Shown here piece by piece: positions 10,470 through 20,239 of a stretch of DNA of 64,000 nucleotides. The stretch comes from Thiosocius teredinicola. Its GTDB lineage: Bacteria > Pseudomonadota > Gammaproteobacteria > Chromatiales > Chromatiaceae. The DNA is taken from contig NZ_CP019936.1 in NCBI RefSeq assembly GCF_002009425.1, positions 124,001 to 188,000 of the forward strand, read 5' to 3'. Made by a program: the position numbers and the translations under genes. Below the pieces are notes generated by a model. The model was not told the origin of the DNA and searched no databases. It saw only the letters and a list, made by a program, of their open reading frames with translations. Every line of letters begins with the position of its first letter. Position 1 is the first letter of the stretch.

Positions 10470-11426
10470 ATGTCTGACTTCCTGTACAAGCTGGCGCATG
10501 CGCCGGCCATGTACCTCTTTATCACCGCAGGGTTGACTGCGGTGGCGTTCTACTTCGGATTCTCCGGTCTGCGCAGAACGCGTCACATCGAAGATGTGCC
10601 GACTGCGCGCGTGCGCTCCGCGCCGCAGGGGTACGTCGAACTCATCGGCAAGGCCCGCATGCTCGATGGTGAGCCCATCATTGCGCCGTTATCCAAGACC
10701 GCCTGCTGCTGGTACAGCTATCGCATTCAGAAGTACAACGGCAAGAACTGGAGCACGGTGGAAACCGGTACCAGCGATGCCATTTTTGCGCTGCACGATG
10801 CCACGGGGATCTGCGTCATCGACCCGGAAGGCGCCGAGGTGTCGACCAATCACAAACGTTCCTGGTTCGATAATGGCAGCGGTTGGGAGCCACCGGGGGT
10901 GCACATGCGTACGGTCGCCCTGGGCGCCATGCCTGACCTGCTTGCCAATTGGAGTGGCAGGATTTTCGAAAGTATTGGTGTCGACTCCGGCGACTACCGT
11001 TATACGGAAGCGCTGATCATGCACGATGATCCGCTATACGTGATCGGTCAGTTTCGCACCCTGAGTCCTGCCGATCAGGTCGCCAGCCTGAGCCAACTGA
11101 CGGCGGAGGTGCTGCGCGAATGGAAGCAGCGGCCGGACACGCTGCGCGAGCGCTTCGATACCAACCGCGATGGGTTGATCGATGCCGAGGAATGGGAAAG
11201 GGCGCGCCGCCTCGCCGAAAAACAGGCATCTGCCGAATTGGCCGAACACCTGCTGGGCGAGTCGACCCACACGCTCGGGAAACCCGCAGACGGGCGCTAT
11301 TTTCTGCTGTCGAACATGGAGGAATTCGACCTGCTGTCGCGCTACCGCTGGCGCATGCGATTGGGGTTCTTCGGGTTCGCGCTTTTTGGCGGGTCTTTCA
11401 TCCTGATGTTATCGACAAGAGTGTAA
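10470..11426 (+). CDS. GIDE-domain membrane protein with an EF-hand
   Basis: This 318-residue protein has an N-terminal helix (about 12-32), a GIDE-like domain (about 50-190, with ACCWYSYRIQKYNGKNW and FDNGSG), a charged helical region and a C-terminal helix (about 295-315). GIDE domains were named after mitochondrial E3 ligases; the bacterial versions lack a RING and usually accompany LemA, as here. Residues 230-241 read DTNRDGLIDAEE, a canonical calcium-binding EF-hand loop (D1, N3, D5, I8, E12), which is unusual for this family. Calcium binding is an inference from the loop. Confidence 0.85.
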   Translation: MSDFLYKLAHAPAMYLFITAGLTAVAFYFGFSGLRRTRHIEDVPTARVRSAPQGYVELIGKARMLDGEPIIAPLSKTACCWYSYRIQKYNGKNWSTVETGTSDAIFALHDATGICVIDPEGAEVSTNHKRSWFDNGSGWEPPGVHMRTVALGAMPDLLANWSGRIFESIGVDSGDYRYTEALIMHDDPLYVIGQFRTLSPADQVASLSQLTAEVLREWKQRPDTLRERFDTNRDGLIDAEEWERARRLAEKQASAELAEHLLGESTHTLGKPADGRYFLLSNMEEFDLLSRYRWRMRLGFFGFALFGGSFILMLSTRV

Positions 11427-11572
11427 AAAAACGTTAAGAAAAGGACTTGGCGAACGGTTTTTAGCGTTACCTAATTAGCTTCCGCCCCGATCGCGACATT
11501 TGCTGTGACGCGCGCAATCGGCGGGTTGTCGCTTCGGCTAATATGGGATTGTCTAAAGGATTGTGAGAACGC

Positions 11573-13810
11573 GTGTTGTTGCCCAAAAAGATCGGACCAC
11601 CGCAGGTTGAACTCGGCGGCACAGTCGGCATCGCCGATCAACGCCCGGGCGACCGTGCTCTCGAAGCGGTAGCTGCGCTCGCGTCCGCTTCATCGAGCGG
11701 TGGCACGCGTTTCTTCACCGACTGCGTGCGCCTGCTGACGTCGGCCTACGGCGTCGCCTACGCGTACATCGCTACTTACACCGACGACACCAAAAACAAG
11801 ATCTCCGCGGTCGCCTTCTGGGCCGACGAGCAGGCGGGAAAGCGGTTCACCTACGAGCTCAAAGGCTCGCCTTGCGTCGATGTCTTACAGCATGACCGAG
11901 TGTTCATCAGGCAGGGGGCGGGTGAGATCTATCCGGACAGCCGGCTGATCGCCGAGTTCGAGATCGACGGCTATTTCGGGGCCGCATTGAAGAATGCCCA
12001 GGGCGAAAAGATCGGCATCGTCGTTGTCGCCGACACCCAGCCGATGAGCAAGGACTCCTGGATTCATCCGGTGCTTGGTCTGTACGCCGATCGAATCTCG
12101 CTCGAGATCGGGCGCATGCAGGTCGAGAAAGAGCTGCAGCTCACGGCAAGCGTGTTCGATCATAGCCCGCAGGGCATCATGATCACCGACACCGAACACC
12201 GTATCCGCAAGGTCAATGAGGCCTTCACCGAGATCACCGGCTGGTCGGAAAACGATGTTCTGGGTCGGCGCGACAGCATGCTCAGCGCCGGCCGCGACGA
12301 TCCCAACCTACGCGACGAGATTCAATCGGCGCTCGACCGCCGTGGCAACTGGGTCGGCGAGCTGTGGAGCCGGCGACGCGACGGCGAGGTTTATCCGGAG
12401 AACCGCACCGTCGTTGCGGTACGCGATCGCGGCAATCGCCTGCAGCACTATGTCAGCATGTTCAGCGATATCTCGGCCGAGAAGTTCGCGGCCGAGCGTA
12501 TCCATCGCCTGGCACACTACGATGCCACCACCGAACTGCCGAACCGCGTATTGCTGCAGGACCGCCTGCTGCATGCGATCAACCGCGTCGCACGCTCGGG
12601 CGGCCGCTTGGCGCTGCTGTTTCTCGACCTCGACGGCTTCAAACTGATCAACGATACCTACGGGCACGCCGCCGGTGACGAGGTGCTGCGATTGGTCGGT
12701 GTACGTCTGACATCGCGCTTGCGCAAGGCCGATGTCGTGGCGCGGATCGGCGGTGACGAGTTCGCCGTGGTGCTCGGCGACGTTGGCCAGGCGTCAGACG
12801 TGCAGGCGATCTGTGACCAGTTGCTGCAGGTCATCACCGAGCCCTACGAAATCAGCGGCCAGGAAAACCGCGTGACGACCAGCATCGGTATCGCGCTGTT
12901 TCCCGACGACGGCCGCGACGTACAGACGCTGTTGAAACATGCCGACGCCGCGATGTACCAGGCCAAGGAGAGCGGCAAGAACCGCTATGCCTTCTACGAG
13001 CCGGAGATGAACAAGCGCGCCGAAGAGCGTCTGCACCTGACGCGTCAGATCCGCCATGGCTTGGAGCACGACGAATTCTCGCTGTGTTATCAGCCGCAGT
13101 ACGATCTCGCATCGGGCCGTCTGGTCGGCGTCGAGGCGCTGACCCGCTGGAAAGACAGCGAGGGCAACCAGATTCCGCCGTCACGTTTTATCCCGGTAGC
13201 CGAAGACAGCGGCCTGATCGTGCCCTTGGGTGCCTGGGTATTGAACCAGGCGTGTCGCCAGGCCCAGCAATGGCGGTCGCAGGGGTTGGAGTTCGGCCGC
13301 CTGTCGGTCAACATTTCGGGACGTCAGTTCCACGATGAAGCGCTGCACGAAACCGTGGCTGCCGCTTTGCAGAACAGCGGTCTGCCCGGCGACAGGCTGG
13401 AACTCGAGATTACCGAGAGCTGGGTCATGGAAGGACCGTTCCGCGCCGAAAAGCAGATGCGCATGCTGCATGATCTCGGTGTGAACCTCGTGATCGATGA
13501 CTTTGGCGTCGCCTATTCATCGATGGCCTATCTAAAGCGCTTTCCGGTGCAGAAGCTCAAGATTGATCGTTCCTTCATCCGCGATATCCCGAGTGACTCC
13601 GACGACGCCGCCATCGTGTCGGCGATCATCGCGATGGGGCACAGCCTCGGCCTGCGCGTGGTGGCCGAGGGCGTCGAGACACCGGAGCAAAGCGCGTTCC
13701 TGCGCGGCACCGGTTGCGACGAGGTGCAGGGTTTCCTGTTCGGCAAGCCGGTGCCCAGCGACGAGCTGAACGTGCTGCTGCTGTACAGTCCGACGCTTGC
13801 CCCATCCTGA
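11573..13810 (+). CDS. GAF-PAS-GGDEF-EAL c-di-GMP protein
   Basis: This cytoplasmic protein of 745 residues has a GAF-like domain (about 25-185), PAS (about 190-305), GGDEF (about 310-475) and EAL (about 485-735), with no transmembrane helix. The cyclase motif GGDEF (393-397) and the phosphodiesterase motif EAL (521-523) are intact, and NISG, ITES and DDFG are present; the usual DDFGTGYSS reads DDFGVAYSS. It could make or break down c-di-GMP, with the PAS or GAF deciding. The start is GTG at 11573: an in-frame TTG just upstream is followed at once by a stop. No operon partner is obvious. Confidence 0.92.
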   Translation: MLLPKKIGPPQVELGGTVGIADQRPGDRALEAVAALASASSSGGTRFFTDCVRLLTSAYGVAYAYIATYTDDTKNKISAVAFWADEQAGKRFTYELKGSPCVDVLQHDRVFIRQGAGEIYPDSRLIAEFEIDGYFGAALKNAQGEKIGIVVVADTQPMSKDSWIHPVLGLYADRISLEIGRMQVEKELQLTASVFDHSPQGIMITDTEHRIRKVNEAFTEITGWSENDVLGRRDSMLSAGRDDPNLRDEIQSALDRRGNWVGELWSRRRDGEVYPENRTVVAVRDRGNRLQHYVSMFSDISAEKFAAERIHRLAHYDATTELPNRVLLQDRLLHAINRVARSGGRLALLFLDLDGFKLINDTYGHAAGDEVLRLVGVRLTSRLRKADVVARIGGDEFAVVLGDVGQASDVQAICDQLLQVITEPYEISGQENRVTTSIGIALFPDDGRDVQTLLKHADAAMYQAKESGKNRYAFYEPEMNKRAEERLHLTRQIRHGLEHDEFSLCYQPQYDLASGRLVGVEALTRWKDSEGNQIPPSRFIPVAEDSGLIVPLGAWVLNQACRQAQQWRSQGLEFGRLSVNISGRQFHDEALHETVAAALQNSGLPGDRLELEITESWVMEGPFRAEKQMRMLHDLGVNLVIDDFGVAYSSMAYLKRFPVQKLKIDRSFIRDIPSDSDDAAIVSAIIAMGHSLGLRVVAEGVETPEQSAFLRGTGCDEVQGFLFGKPVPSDELNVLLLYSPTLAPS

Positions 13811-13921
13811 TCGTCGTTTACAGGCTAAACAGCCAGCAACACCGCGGTTTTCCACCCTGCCGTTCTGCATCGCTTCGTGTAAGAATCGAGGCATTGCTTC
13901 CGTGCGTATGAGTATCACGAC

Positions 13922-15955
13922 ATGACCAATCCCTTGCTCGAACAGGACGGCCTGCCGGCCTTTTCGCAGATCAAACCTGAACACGTTGAGCCGGCGATCG
14001 ACCAGCTTCTGGCCGACAACCGCAACCATATCGCCGAACTGCTCGAGGCCACCGCTGAGCCCAGCTGGGGCAATCTGGTCGAACCGATCGAGGAATGGGA
14101 AGACCGCCTGGGCCGGGTGTGGTCGCCGGTGTCGCATATGAACTCGGTGGTCAACAGTGATGCGCTGCGCGCCGCGTACAACGCCTGCCTGCCGAAGCTC
14201 TCCGACTACAGCACCGAGATGGGCCAGAACGAAAAGCTGTACGCCGCCTACAAGGCGGTTTTCGAGAAAACAGACGATCTTGATGCCACGCAGCGCAAGG
14301 TGCTGGATAACGCATTGCGCGACTTTCACCTGTCCGGTGTAGACCTGCCGGCAGAGAAGAAGGCGCGTTACAAGGAGATCAGCCAGGAGCTGTCGAAGCT
14401 CACCAGCAACTACTCCGAGAACGTGTTGGATGCGACCCATGCCTGGATCAAGCAGATTGACGATGTCGATGCGCTGGCCGGGCTGCCCGAATCGGCGCTG
14501 GATCTGGCCAAGCACACTGCAGAAGAGCGCGAGATGTCGGGCTGGGTGCTGACCCTCGACTTTCCGTCTTTCTACCCGGTGATGACCTACGCCGACGACA
14601 TCGAGCTGCGCCGCGAGATGTACGAGGCCTACCAGACGCGGGCCAGTGATCAGGGGCCGAATGCCGGCAAGTTCGACAACAGCGACAACATGGAGCGCAT
14701 CCTGGCCTTGCGCCACGAACAGGCGCAGCTGCTGGGCTTCGACAACTACGCCGAACGTTCGCTGGCGCGCAAGATGGCGCGCTCCACCGATGAGGTCATG
14801 CATTTTCTGCACGATCTGGCCGCACGCTCCAAGCCCCAGGCCGAGCGTGAACTGGGCGAACTCCAGGCCTATGCGGCGGAACATCACGGCGTTGACGAAT
14901 TGAACCCGTGGGACGTGGCCTACTACAGCGAGAAGCTGCGTCAACATCGCTACAACATCACGCAGGAAGAGGTGAAGCCGTACTTTCCGGCCACCCGCGT
15001 CGTGCCCGGCATGTTCGAGGTTGTCGGCCGTTTGTATGGCGTGACCTTTCATGAGGTCGACGGCATCGATACCTGGCATCCGGATGTGAAGTTCTACGAG
15101 ATCCGCGACCATGACGGCGGGCTGCGCGGCCAGTTCTATTTCGATCTGTACGCGCGCCAGAACAAGCGGGGCGGCGCCTGGATGGATGATTGCCAGTCGC
15201 GCATGAAGACCCAGACCGTCGAACAGATCCCGGTCGCGTACATGACCTGCAATTTCACCCCGCCGGTCGGTGGCAAGCCTTCGTTGCTGACCCATGACGA
15301 GGTCGAGACGCTGTTCCATGAGTTCGGGCATGGCCTGCACCACATGCTGACGCGGGTCGACTATGTCGCTGTCTCCGGGATCAATGGCGTCGCCTGGGAT
15401 GCGGTCGAGCTACCTTCGCAGTTCATGGAAAACTTCTGCTGGCAGCGCGAGGCGCTCGACCTGTTCGCCGCGCATGTCGATACCGGCAAGCCGATTCCCG
15501 ACAATCTGTACGATCGCATGATCGCGGCCAAGAATTTCCAGTCGGCGATGATGATGGTGCGCCAGCTCGAATTCGCGATGTTCGATTTTCGCATCCACCG
15601 CGAATACGACCCGGCCAAAGGCGGCCGCATCTACGAGATTCTCGACGAGGTGCGTCGCGAGGTCGCAGTGATCCAGCCGCCGAGCTGGAACCGCTTCGCG
15701 CACGGTTTCTCGCATATCTTTGCCGGCGGCTACGCAGCCGGTTACTACAGCTACAAATGGGCCGAGGTGCTGTCGGCCGACGCTTTCTCCCTGTTCGAGG
15801 AGAAAGGCGTGTTCGACCAGGCGACCGGCCAGTCGTTCCTGCAAAACATTCTCGAAAAGGGCGGCTCGAAGGACGCGATGGAGCTGTTCGTGGCATTCCG
15901 TGGGCGGGAGCCGGAGATCGATGCCCTGCTGCGGCACAGCGGGATCGCTGCCTGA
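13922..15955 (+). CDS. prlC: Oligopeptidase A (M3 family)
   Basis: This 677-residue zinc metallopeptidase of the thimet family degrades short peptides in the cytoplasm, including cleaved signal peptides. The zinc site HEFGH is at 466-470, in LFHEFGHGLHHML, with the downstream glutamate region of the family (SQFMENFCW). Length and layout match E. coli PrlC/OpdA. The stop TGA overlaps the next ATG by one base, so the UPF0149 gene is coupled to it. Confidence 0.97.
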   Translation: MTNPLLEQDGLPAFSQIKPEHVEPAIDQLLADNRNHIAELLEATAEPSWGNLVEPIEEWEDRLGRVWSPVSHMNSVVNSDALRAAYNACLPKLSDYSTEMGQNEKLYAAYKAVFEKTDDLDATQRKVLDNALRDFHLSGVDLPAEKKARYKEISQELSKLTSNYSENVLDATHAWIKQIDDVDALAGLPESALDLAKHTAEEREMSGWVLTLDFPSFYPVMTYADDIELRREMYEAYQTRASDQGPNAGKFDNSDNMERILALRHEQAQLLGFDNYAERSLARKMARSTDEVMHFLHDLAARSKPQAERELGELQAYAAEHHGVDELNPWDVAYYSEKLRQHRYNITQEEVKPYFPATRVVPGMFEVVGRLYGVTFHEVDGIDTWHPDVKFYEIRDHDGGLRGQFYFDLYARQNKRGGAWMDDCQSRMKTQTVEQIPVAYMTCNFTPPVGGKPSLLTHDEVETLFHEFGHGLHHMLTRVDYVAVSGINGVAWDAVELPSQFMENFCWQREALDLFAAHVDTGKPIPDNLYDRMIAAKNFQSAMMMVRQLEFAMFDFRIHREYDPAKGGRIYEILDEVRREVAVIQPPSWNRFAHGFSHIFAGGYAAGYYSYKWAEVLSADAFSLFEEKGVFDQATGQSFLQNILEKGGSKDAMELFVAFRGREPEIDALLRHSGIAA

Positions 15956-16515
15956 TGGGTGCGACCGAGCCGTTGGTGCCGGAGGAGCTCGACCGCTTGC
16001 AGACTACCCTGGTCGAGCAGATGGAAGAGGCGGCGTGCATGCCGCTGGATGTCGCGCATGGCTTTCTGACGGCGACGGCGGTCACTCCGGACGCCGGTTC
16101 GTCCGCGGTTCTCGATCGGGTGCTGGGCGGATTGGCTGGCGACAACGGTCTGCGCGAGCTGCTCGAGCGGTTTCGTCGCCAGTTGCTGACCGATCTCGAG
16201 TGCGCGGAATATGGCCCGTTGATACTGCAGATGCCACGCGACGACGGCAGCATGCTGCCCTTGCCCTACGGCTGGTGCCAGGGTTACGCCTCGGGCATGG
16301 AGTATCTCGGCGAAGCCAAACGCGAGAGCCTGCTAGCCGATGAGCAGGCCGCTGCACTGCTGACGCCGATCCTGTCGTTCCTGATGTATGACGAGGCGCA
16401 GTGGTTTGACCCGCCGAACGAAGCGGCTCACCGCGAGACGGTCAGTGAACTCGGTGATGTGGCAGTCGGGTTGTACCGCTGGCTGCGCCACGCGAACGAG
16501 AACCAAGACGCCTAG
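15955..16515 (+). CDS. UPF0149 (YgfB/YecA) family protein
   Basis: This 186-residue helical protein of the YgfB/YecA family has the family pattern in VAHGFLTATAV near the N-terminus and WCQGYASGM plus LSFLMYDE further on. YecA relatives sometimes carry a SEC-C zinc motif at the C-terminus; here it is absent, so it is the short YgfB-like form. The start at 15955 overlaps the prlC stop by one base. Function is poorly known; in Pseudomonas a homologue affects peptidoglycan recycling regulation, but that cannot be transferred here. Confidence 0.85.
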   Translation: MGATEPLVPEELDRLQTTLVEQMEEAACMPLDVAHGFLTATAVTPDAGSSAVLDRVLGGLAGDNGLRELLERFRRQLLTDLECAEYGPLILQMPRDDGSMLPLPYGWCQGYASGMEYLGEAKRESLLADEQAAALLTPILSFLMYDEAQWFDPPNEAAHRETVSELGDVAVGLYRWLRHANENQDA

Positions 16516-16594
16516 GCGCCGTGTCGCGCACCCGGTCGGTCGCAATAAATCCCGCTACACTAAGCGGGTTCCGATTAGCCACCCAAGAAGTGTG

Positions 16595-17305
16595 ATGCCA
16601 CCGATAACCCGCCGATTGCTGGTCGTCCTCCTGTTCCTTGCCGCTACGGCAGATGCCGCCCACATCACCGACAAACTGGTCGTCGGTATCTACGCCGAAC
16701 CGAGTGTCGAAGGTTCGCCGAAAAAACTGATCTCGAGCGGCACGCCGCTGGAGATCCTCGAGCGCAAGACCCAGTTCGTCCGGGTGCGCATGGCCGACCA
16801 GACCACCGGGTGGGTGGAATCGGCCTATGTCACCGAAGAAAAACCGGCCAAAGCCCTGCTGCTCGAAACGCAGACCAAGCTGCGCCAGATGAAGAAGGAA
16901 CTGGATACGCTGAAGGCCGAGAATGAATCCGAGGTGGACGCCGCGGGCTCTGCTGACGCACCGTCGGCGCCGAGTGCCCGTGAGCGTGAACTGCAGGATG
17001 CGCTCGACAAGGCGAATGCCAGAATTGAGGCGCTGCAACAAGCAGCGGCCGCCCCGCAGCTCGTGCCCGACATCGGCGCCGACGCGCGTCTGGACCAACT
17101 TGAAACCCGGGTGCAGCGCGCGATCGATCTGCTGTCGGCGGGCGAGCTACCGGTCGAATCCGAGCAGGCGGCTACGCGGCCGGGGATTGTGACGCGCCAC
17201 CAGGCCTGGATCGTCGGCCTGATTGCCCTCGTCGTTGGTTTTGGCGTCGGCGTGGCGTTTATCGACTATCGCTTCCGCAAGCGCTACGCGGGTCTGCGGA
17301 TCTAA
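16595..17305 (+). CDS. SH3-and-anchor protein (YgiM-like)
   Basis: This 236-residue exported protein has an N-terminal signal sequence ending near ADAAH, a bacterial SH3 domain (about 22-85, TDKLVVGIYAEPS to TTGWVESAYVTEE), a coiled coil (about 90-155) and a C-terminal membrane helix (about 205-228) with a basic tail. This arrangement is the SH3-domain-and-anchor family that includes E. coli YgiM. SH3 domains of this type often bind cell wall. The ATG at 16595 is chosen because the signal peptide starts there. Confidence 0.87.
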   Translation: MPPITRRLLVVLLFLAATADAAHITDKLVVGIYAEPSVEGSPKKLISSGTPLEILERKTQFVRVRMADQTTGWVESAYVTEEKPAKALLLETQTKLRQMKKELDTLKAENESEVDAAGSADAPSAPSARERELQDALDKANARIEALQQAAAAPQLVPDIGADARLDQLETRVQRAIDLLSAGELPVESEQAATRPGIVTRHQAWIVGLIALVVGFGVGVAFIDYRFRKRYAGLRI

Positions 17306-17602
17306 TAAAACTAATTAAAACAGTGTTTTAAGCACCCCTGCTGGAGCCCGGGGTGCGGGTGATGTTGACCGATACATTAGTTTTTCATTAATTAACAATT
17401 GTCATGGATAAAAATTACTTCTGAGCTGTCATAATTACTGTGAATCGGGCGAATGCCCTGGTGGATAGGCGATCGGCATAAGCGAAATTGATCACAAATT
17501 CGCTTAATTCGCTAAAGATCTTGATTCTGCGGCCGATTTCGCTACTAATATCCACTTATGGGGCATATAAATATGCCTAATGTAGTTATGGAGAATGCAG
17601 TA
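17306..17602. other. AT-rich intergenic region
   Basis: This 297-base region holds no gene I can support. It has a 7-pair hairpin at 17331-17355 (GCACCCC with GGGGTGC) without a T-run, so it is at most a weak terminator for the SH3 gene. The rest is markedly AT-rich. A TTGATT at 17521-17526 could be a -35 box for the small gene that follows, but the spacing to an ACTAAT-like -10 is uncertain. Confidence 0.5.
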
Positions 17603-17863
17603 ATGAAGACGTTAGTAGTTTTGGCGCTTCTTTCTTCAATGTCCGCCGGTGCAATGGCCGCACAGGCGCAGGACCAGGGAGAAGGTTACGGAGCAAGCAG
17701 CTGGAATCAGGCGGTGGCAGCGGAAGCACAGAAGCTTCGCAGCCATCCGGTGCACCGTTCGAGCTATTGGAACAACCCGGTTCTGGCGGGCGATATGGCG
17801 GTCGGATCGCCGTCGCCGCTGGGTCCGGTCGAGGCGCCAGCCGCTCGCGGCGATCGTTTGTAA
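17603..17863 (+). CDS. Small secreted protein of unknown function
   Basis: This 86-residue protein is not recognised. It begins with a clear signal peptide (MKTLVVLALLSSMSAGAMA, then AQA). The mature part, about 65 residues, contains SSWNQAVAAEAQKLRSHPVHRSSYWNNP and a proline-rich tail. It has no cysteines. I chose the ATG at 17603 because GGAGA sits eight bases before it; upstream in-frame ATG codons would disturb the signal peptide. A 297-base AT-rich region precedes it, fitting its own promoter. Confidence 0.65.
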   Translation: MKTLVVLALLSSMSAGAMAAQAQDQGEGYGASSWNQAVAAEAQKLRSHPVHRSSYWNNPVLAGDMAVGSPSPLGPVEAPAARGDRL

Positions 17864-17952
17864 GGCGTTCCCTGCCCGGGCAACCCGCCCGGGTTCAGAT
17901 CAAGGCACAGCCCGAAGGCGCGGTCGCGCAGACCGGGCCCGTGCCGGGTGCG

Positions 17953-18546
17953 TCAGGCGTTGCCGAACAGCCCCTGTTCGGTCGTTTCGCATAGGATGTG
18001 GCCAATCGTGATGTGGCCTTCCTGGATGCGTGCCGTGTCGGTCGATGGCACGCACAGGCAGTGATCGCAATACGCTTTCAATTTCCCACCCGTCGCACCG
18101 GTCATGCCTACGCTGACCAGCTTGAGCGCGGCCGCGCCTTCGAGCGCCCGCACCACGTTCGCTGAGTTGCCCGACGTCGAGATCGCCAGAAAGACATCGC
18201 CCGGGCGCGCCATGGCCTCGAGCTGGCGGCTGAACAGATTGTCGTAGCCGTAATCGTTGCTGATGGCGGTAATGATCGAGGTGTCGGTGGTCAGGGCAAT
18301 CGCCGGCAATGCCGGGCGCTCCATGGTGAAGCGGCTGACCAGCTCGGCGGCGATATGCTGGGCATCGGCCGCACTGCCGCCGTTGCCCGCAATCAACACC
18401 TTGCCACCGGCGCGGTAGGTGTCGACGATCAGGTCCGCCACTTCGGCGATCTGATTGATCAGGCGATCGTCCGCCAGCATCGCCTGCTTGACGGAGATGG
18501 ATTCGCCAATCTGCTTGGCGATCAGTTCGGGCGTGGCGATGGCCAT
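17953..18546 (-). CDS. gmhA: Phosphoheptose isomerase (SIS domain)
   Basis: GmhA turns sedoheptulose 7-phosphate into D-glycero-D-manno-heptose 7-phosphate, the first step of heptose synthesis for lipopolysaccharide. The 197-residue protein has the SIS-domain motifs GNGGSAADAQHIAAEL and AISTSGNSANVVRAL, and ends with the family's QEGHITIGHILCE. The ATG at 18546 is preferred (AAAGG upstream) over a TTG 33 bases earlier. It lies about 100 bases after the start side of a glycosyltransferase, on the same strand. The DiaA-type SIS protein is a close relative and an alternative name. Confidence 0.88.
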   Translation of the reverse strand: MAIATPELIAKQIGESISVKQAMLADDRLINQIAEVADLIVDTYRAGGKVLIAGNGGSAADAQHIAAELVSRFTMERPALPAIALTTDTSIITAISNDYGYDNLFSRQLEAMARPGDVFLAISTSGNSANVVRALEGAAALKLVSVGMTGATGGKLKAYCDHCLCVPSTDTARIQEGHITIGHILCETTEQGLFGNA

Positions 18547-18648
18547 GAAGGCAGTACCTTTCTCTTGCGGAGCGTTCAAATCAGGCGTCAGGGCGCGAAT
18601 TCTAGCCTGAGTGGCCGGCGAAGTCGCAGCGCAACAACCTTGCGGTTT

Positions 18649-19866
18649 CTATAGATCGGGCTCAACCCGCCCGCTTTCAAGGACGCGTGCGATGCGCTCC
18701 AGGTTGGCGCTCCAGTTGTAACGTTCGAGCACGCACTGACGGCCGGCGGTGTCGGCGTGGCGATCGGCTTCGAGCAGGCGGATCGCCGCATTGCTCAACA
18801 CGGCCGGGTCGTCGCTGATCGTCGGCCTGAAGCCGGGATAGGGCTGGATACCCGTCATCGCCCCGGGGGTTGCGATCACCGGCAGCTGCATCGACATCGC
18901 CTCGAGCACCTTGTTCTGAATGCCGCGCGCGATGCGCAGCGGCAGCGCGGCGGCGTGTGCGTGCGCGAGGTAGGGGCGCACGTCGGGAACCCCGCCGGTC
19001 ACAATCACCCCGTCGCGATCGCCGAGTTTGCTGACTTCCGGCGAGGGTCGCATGCCGACGATGTAGAAGACGGCGTGCGGCACCTGGGCGCGAATATGTG
19101 GAAAGATCTCATCGACAAACCAACAGACGGCGTCGATGTTCGGCCAGTAGTCCATCGCGCCGGTGAACACCAGCGCCGGTGCGCCCCGCGGGTAGGGGTT
19201 GTCGAGCGTTTCCGACGGATCGAAGAAGTCGCTGTCGACGCCCTGGATGCGGTAGGTGGTTTTGGCCGCCGATTCGGGCGCGAGGTCGCGAAACAGCTCG
19301 GCCTCCTCTTTCGACACGAACACCGTGGCATCGAACTCGGCTGCCATGCGCCGCTCGAACTCGAGCAACTTGTCGGCCTCGCGCCGGTACAGCCAGCTCA
19401 TCGGCCAGCGCTTGCGCTCACCGTAGCTGCGCCATTTCTCCGAGTCGACATCGACCATATCGAACAGCGTGACGGCGCCGGCCGGTACCTTGCCGCTGAC
19501 GTACTGTGCCATCGGGCCGCTGAAGATCACGACGCGTTCGGGTTGGATGTCGCGCAGCACACCGTCGGTCCAAGCCTGCAGTTTTGCGCTGCGCAGGTAA
19601 GGAAGTGATAGGGCTTCGCCGTTCAGCAGGCCGCGCAGGCTGGCTATCCGGGCGACGGTTGGATTGATCTCGGCAACGCAAAGATCGGCGCAGTAGGCGC
19701 GTACCTCGTCGACATAGGCGCGGTCGTCCGGGTCGTCGATGAAGGTGCCCAGGTACACCTCGTAACGCTCGGCGAGAAACTTCAACAGGTTGAACGAAGC
19801 GATCTTGTCGCCCTTGTTGGGCGGGTACGGCAGGCGGTGTACCAGGTACAGCAGCTTATTTTTCAC
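18649..19866 (-). CDS. Glycosyltransferase of the exosortase/PEP-CTERM type (TIGR03087-like)
   Basis: This 405-residue family-4-like glycosyltransferase begins with KNKLLYLVHRLPYPPNKGDK, the hallmark of the group associated with EpsH/XrtA exosortase and exopolysaccharide loci. The C-terminal half has a GT-B donor domain (VFTGAMDYWPNIDAVCWF, HAAALPLRIARGIQNKVLEAMSMQLPV). It would add sugar in the cytoplasm to a lipid-linked glycan. No exosortase gene is in the window, but a VPLPA-CTERM substrate is encoded at 36 kb. It is followed by gmhA on the same strand. Confidence 0.88.
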   Translation of the reverse strand: MKNKLLYLVHRLPYPPNKGDKIASFNLLKFLAERYEVYLGTFIDDPDDRAYVDEVRAYCADLCVAEINPTVARIASLRGLLNGEALSLPYLRSAKLQAWTDGVLRDIQPERVVIFSGPMAQYVSGKVPAGAVTLFDMVDVDSEKWRSYGERKRWPMSWLYRREADKLLEFERRMAAEFDATVFVSKEEAELFRDLAPESAAKTTYRIQGVDSDFFDPSETLDNPYPRGAPALVFTGAMDYWPNIDAVCWFVDEIFPHIRAQVPHAVFYIVGMRPSPEVSKLGDRDGVIVTGGVPDVRPYLAHAHAAALPLRIARGIQNKVLEAMSMQLPVIATPGAMTGIQPYPGFRPTISDDPAVLSNAAIRLLEADRHADTAGRQCVLERYNWSANLERIARVLESGRVEPDL

Positions 19867-19891
19867 GCGCGGCAGGTTCCTGCTGGCTGGG

Positions 19892-20140
19892 CTATTTGCG
19901 TTTACGTTTGAAGAGCCCTGCCACGCCGAGCAGAACCAGGGCGCCGAGTGTGGCGGTGATCAGCTGACCGAAGGCGCCGCCGAGCCGAACTCCCATGCTG
20001 CCCAGCACCAGCCCGCCGAGCAAAGCACCGACGATGCCGACGCCGACATAACCCCACAGGCCGAGGTCGCGGCGCTTGACGATGGTGGCGGCGATCCAGC
20101 CGGCGAGCGCACCGACAATCAGAATGGCGACTATGTACAT
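19892..20140 (-). CDS. GlsB/YeaQ/YmgE family small membrane protein
   Basis: This 82-residue hydrophobic protein has about three membrane helices and glycine-rich loops (GYVGVGIVGALLGGLVLG), the pattern of the transglycosylase-associated GlsB/YeaQ family. A basic tail KRKRK ends it. It is thought to be stress-related; the exact role is unknown. It lies 25 bases before the glycosyltransferase start in the same direction and is divergent from ubiD. Confidence 0.88.
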   Translation of the reverse strand: MYIVAILIVGALAGWIAATIVKRRDLGLWGYVGVGIVGALLGGLVLGSMGVRLGGAFGQLITATLGALVLLGVAGLFKRKRK

Positions 20141-20239
20141 CCGGTGGTTTGCTTCCGCATGACAGACTAGTGTCGATTGGCCCTAGTGACCGCATCGGGC
20201 GGTCGGTAAAGTAAGACCGATTTGTCGCAGGATAACAAA

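Noticed and set aside
9831-10586. N-terminal extension of the carbonic-anhydrase-like frame across lemA
   Set aside because: The extension is antisense to lemA and has no homology; the beta-helix family begins at the ATG at 9830.
13532-15343. 603-codon open frame on the minus strand
   Set aside because: It lies opposite the EAL end and prlC, whose HEFGH and other motifs are clearly coding; the opposite translation is H/Q/R/V-rich as expected from a shadow.
17331-17355. Hairpin after the SH3 gene as terminator
   Set aside because: There is no T-run next to the stem, so it cannot be called a terminator with confidence.
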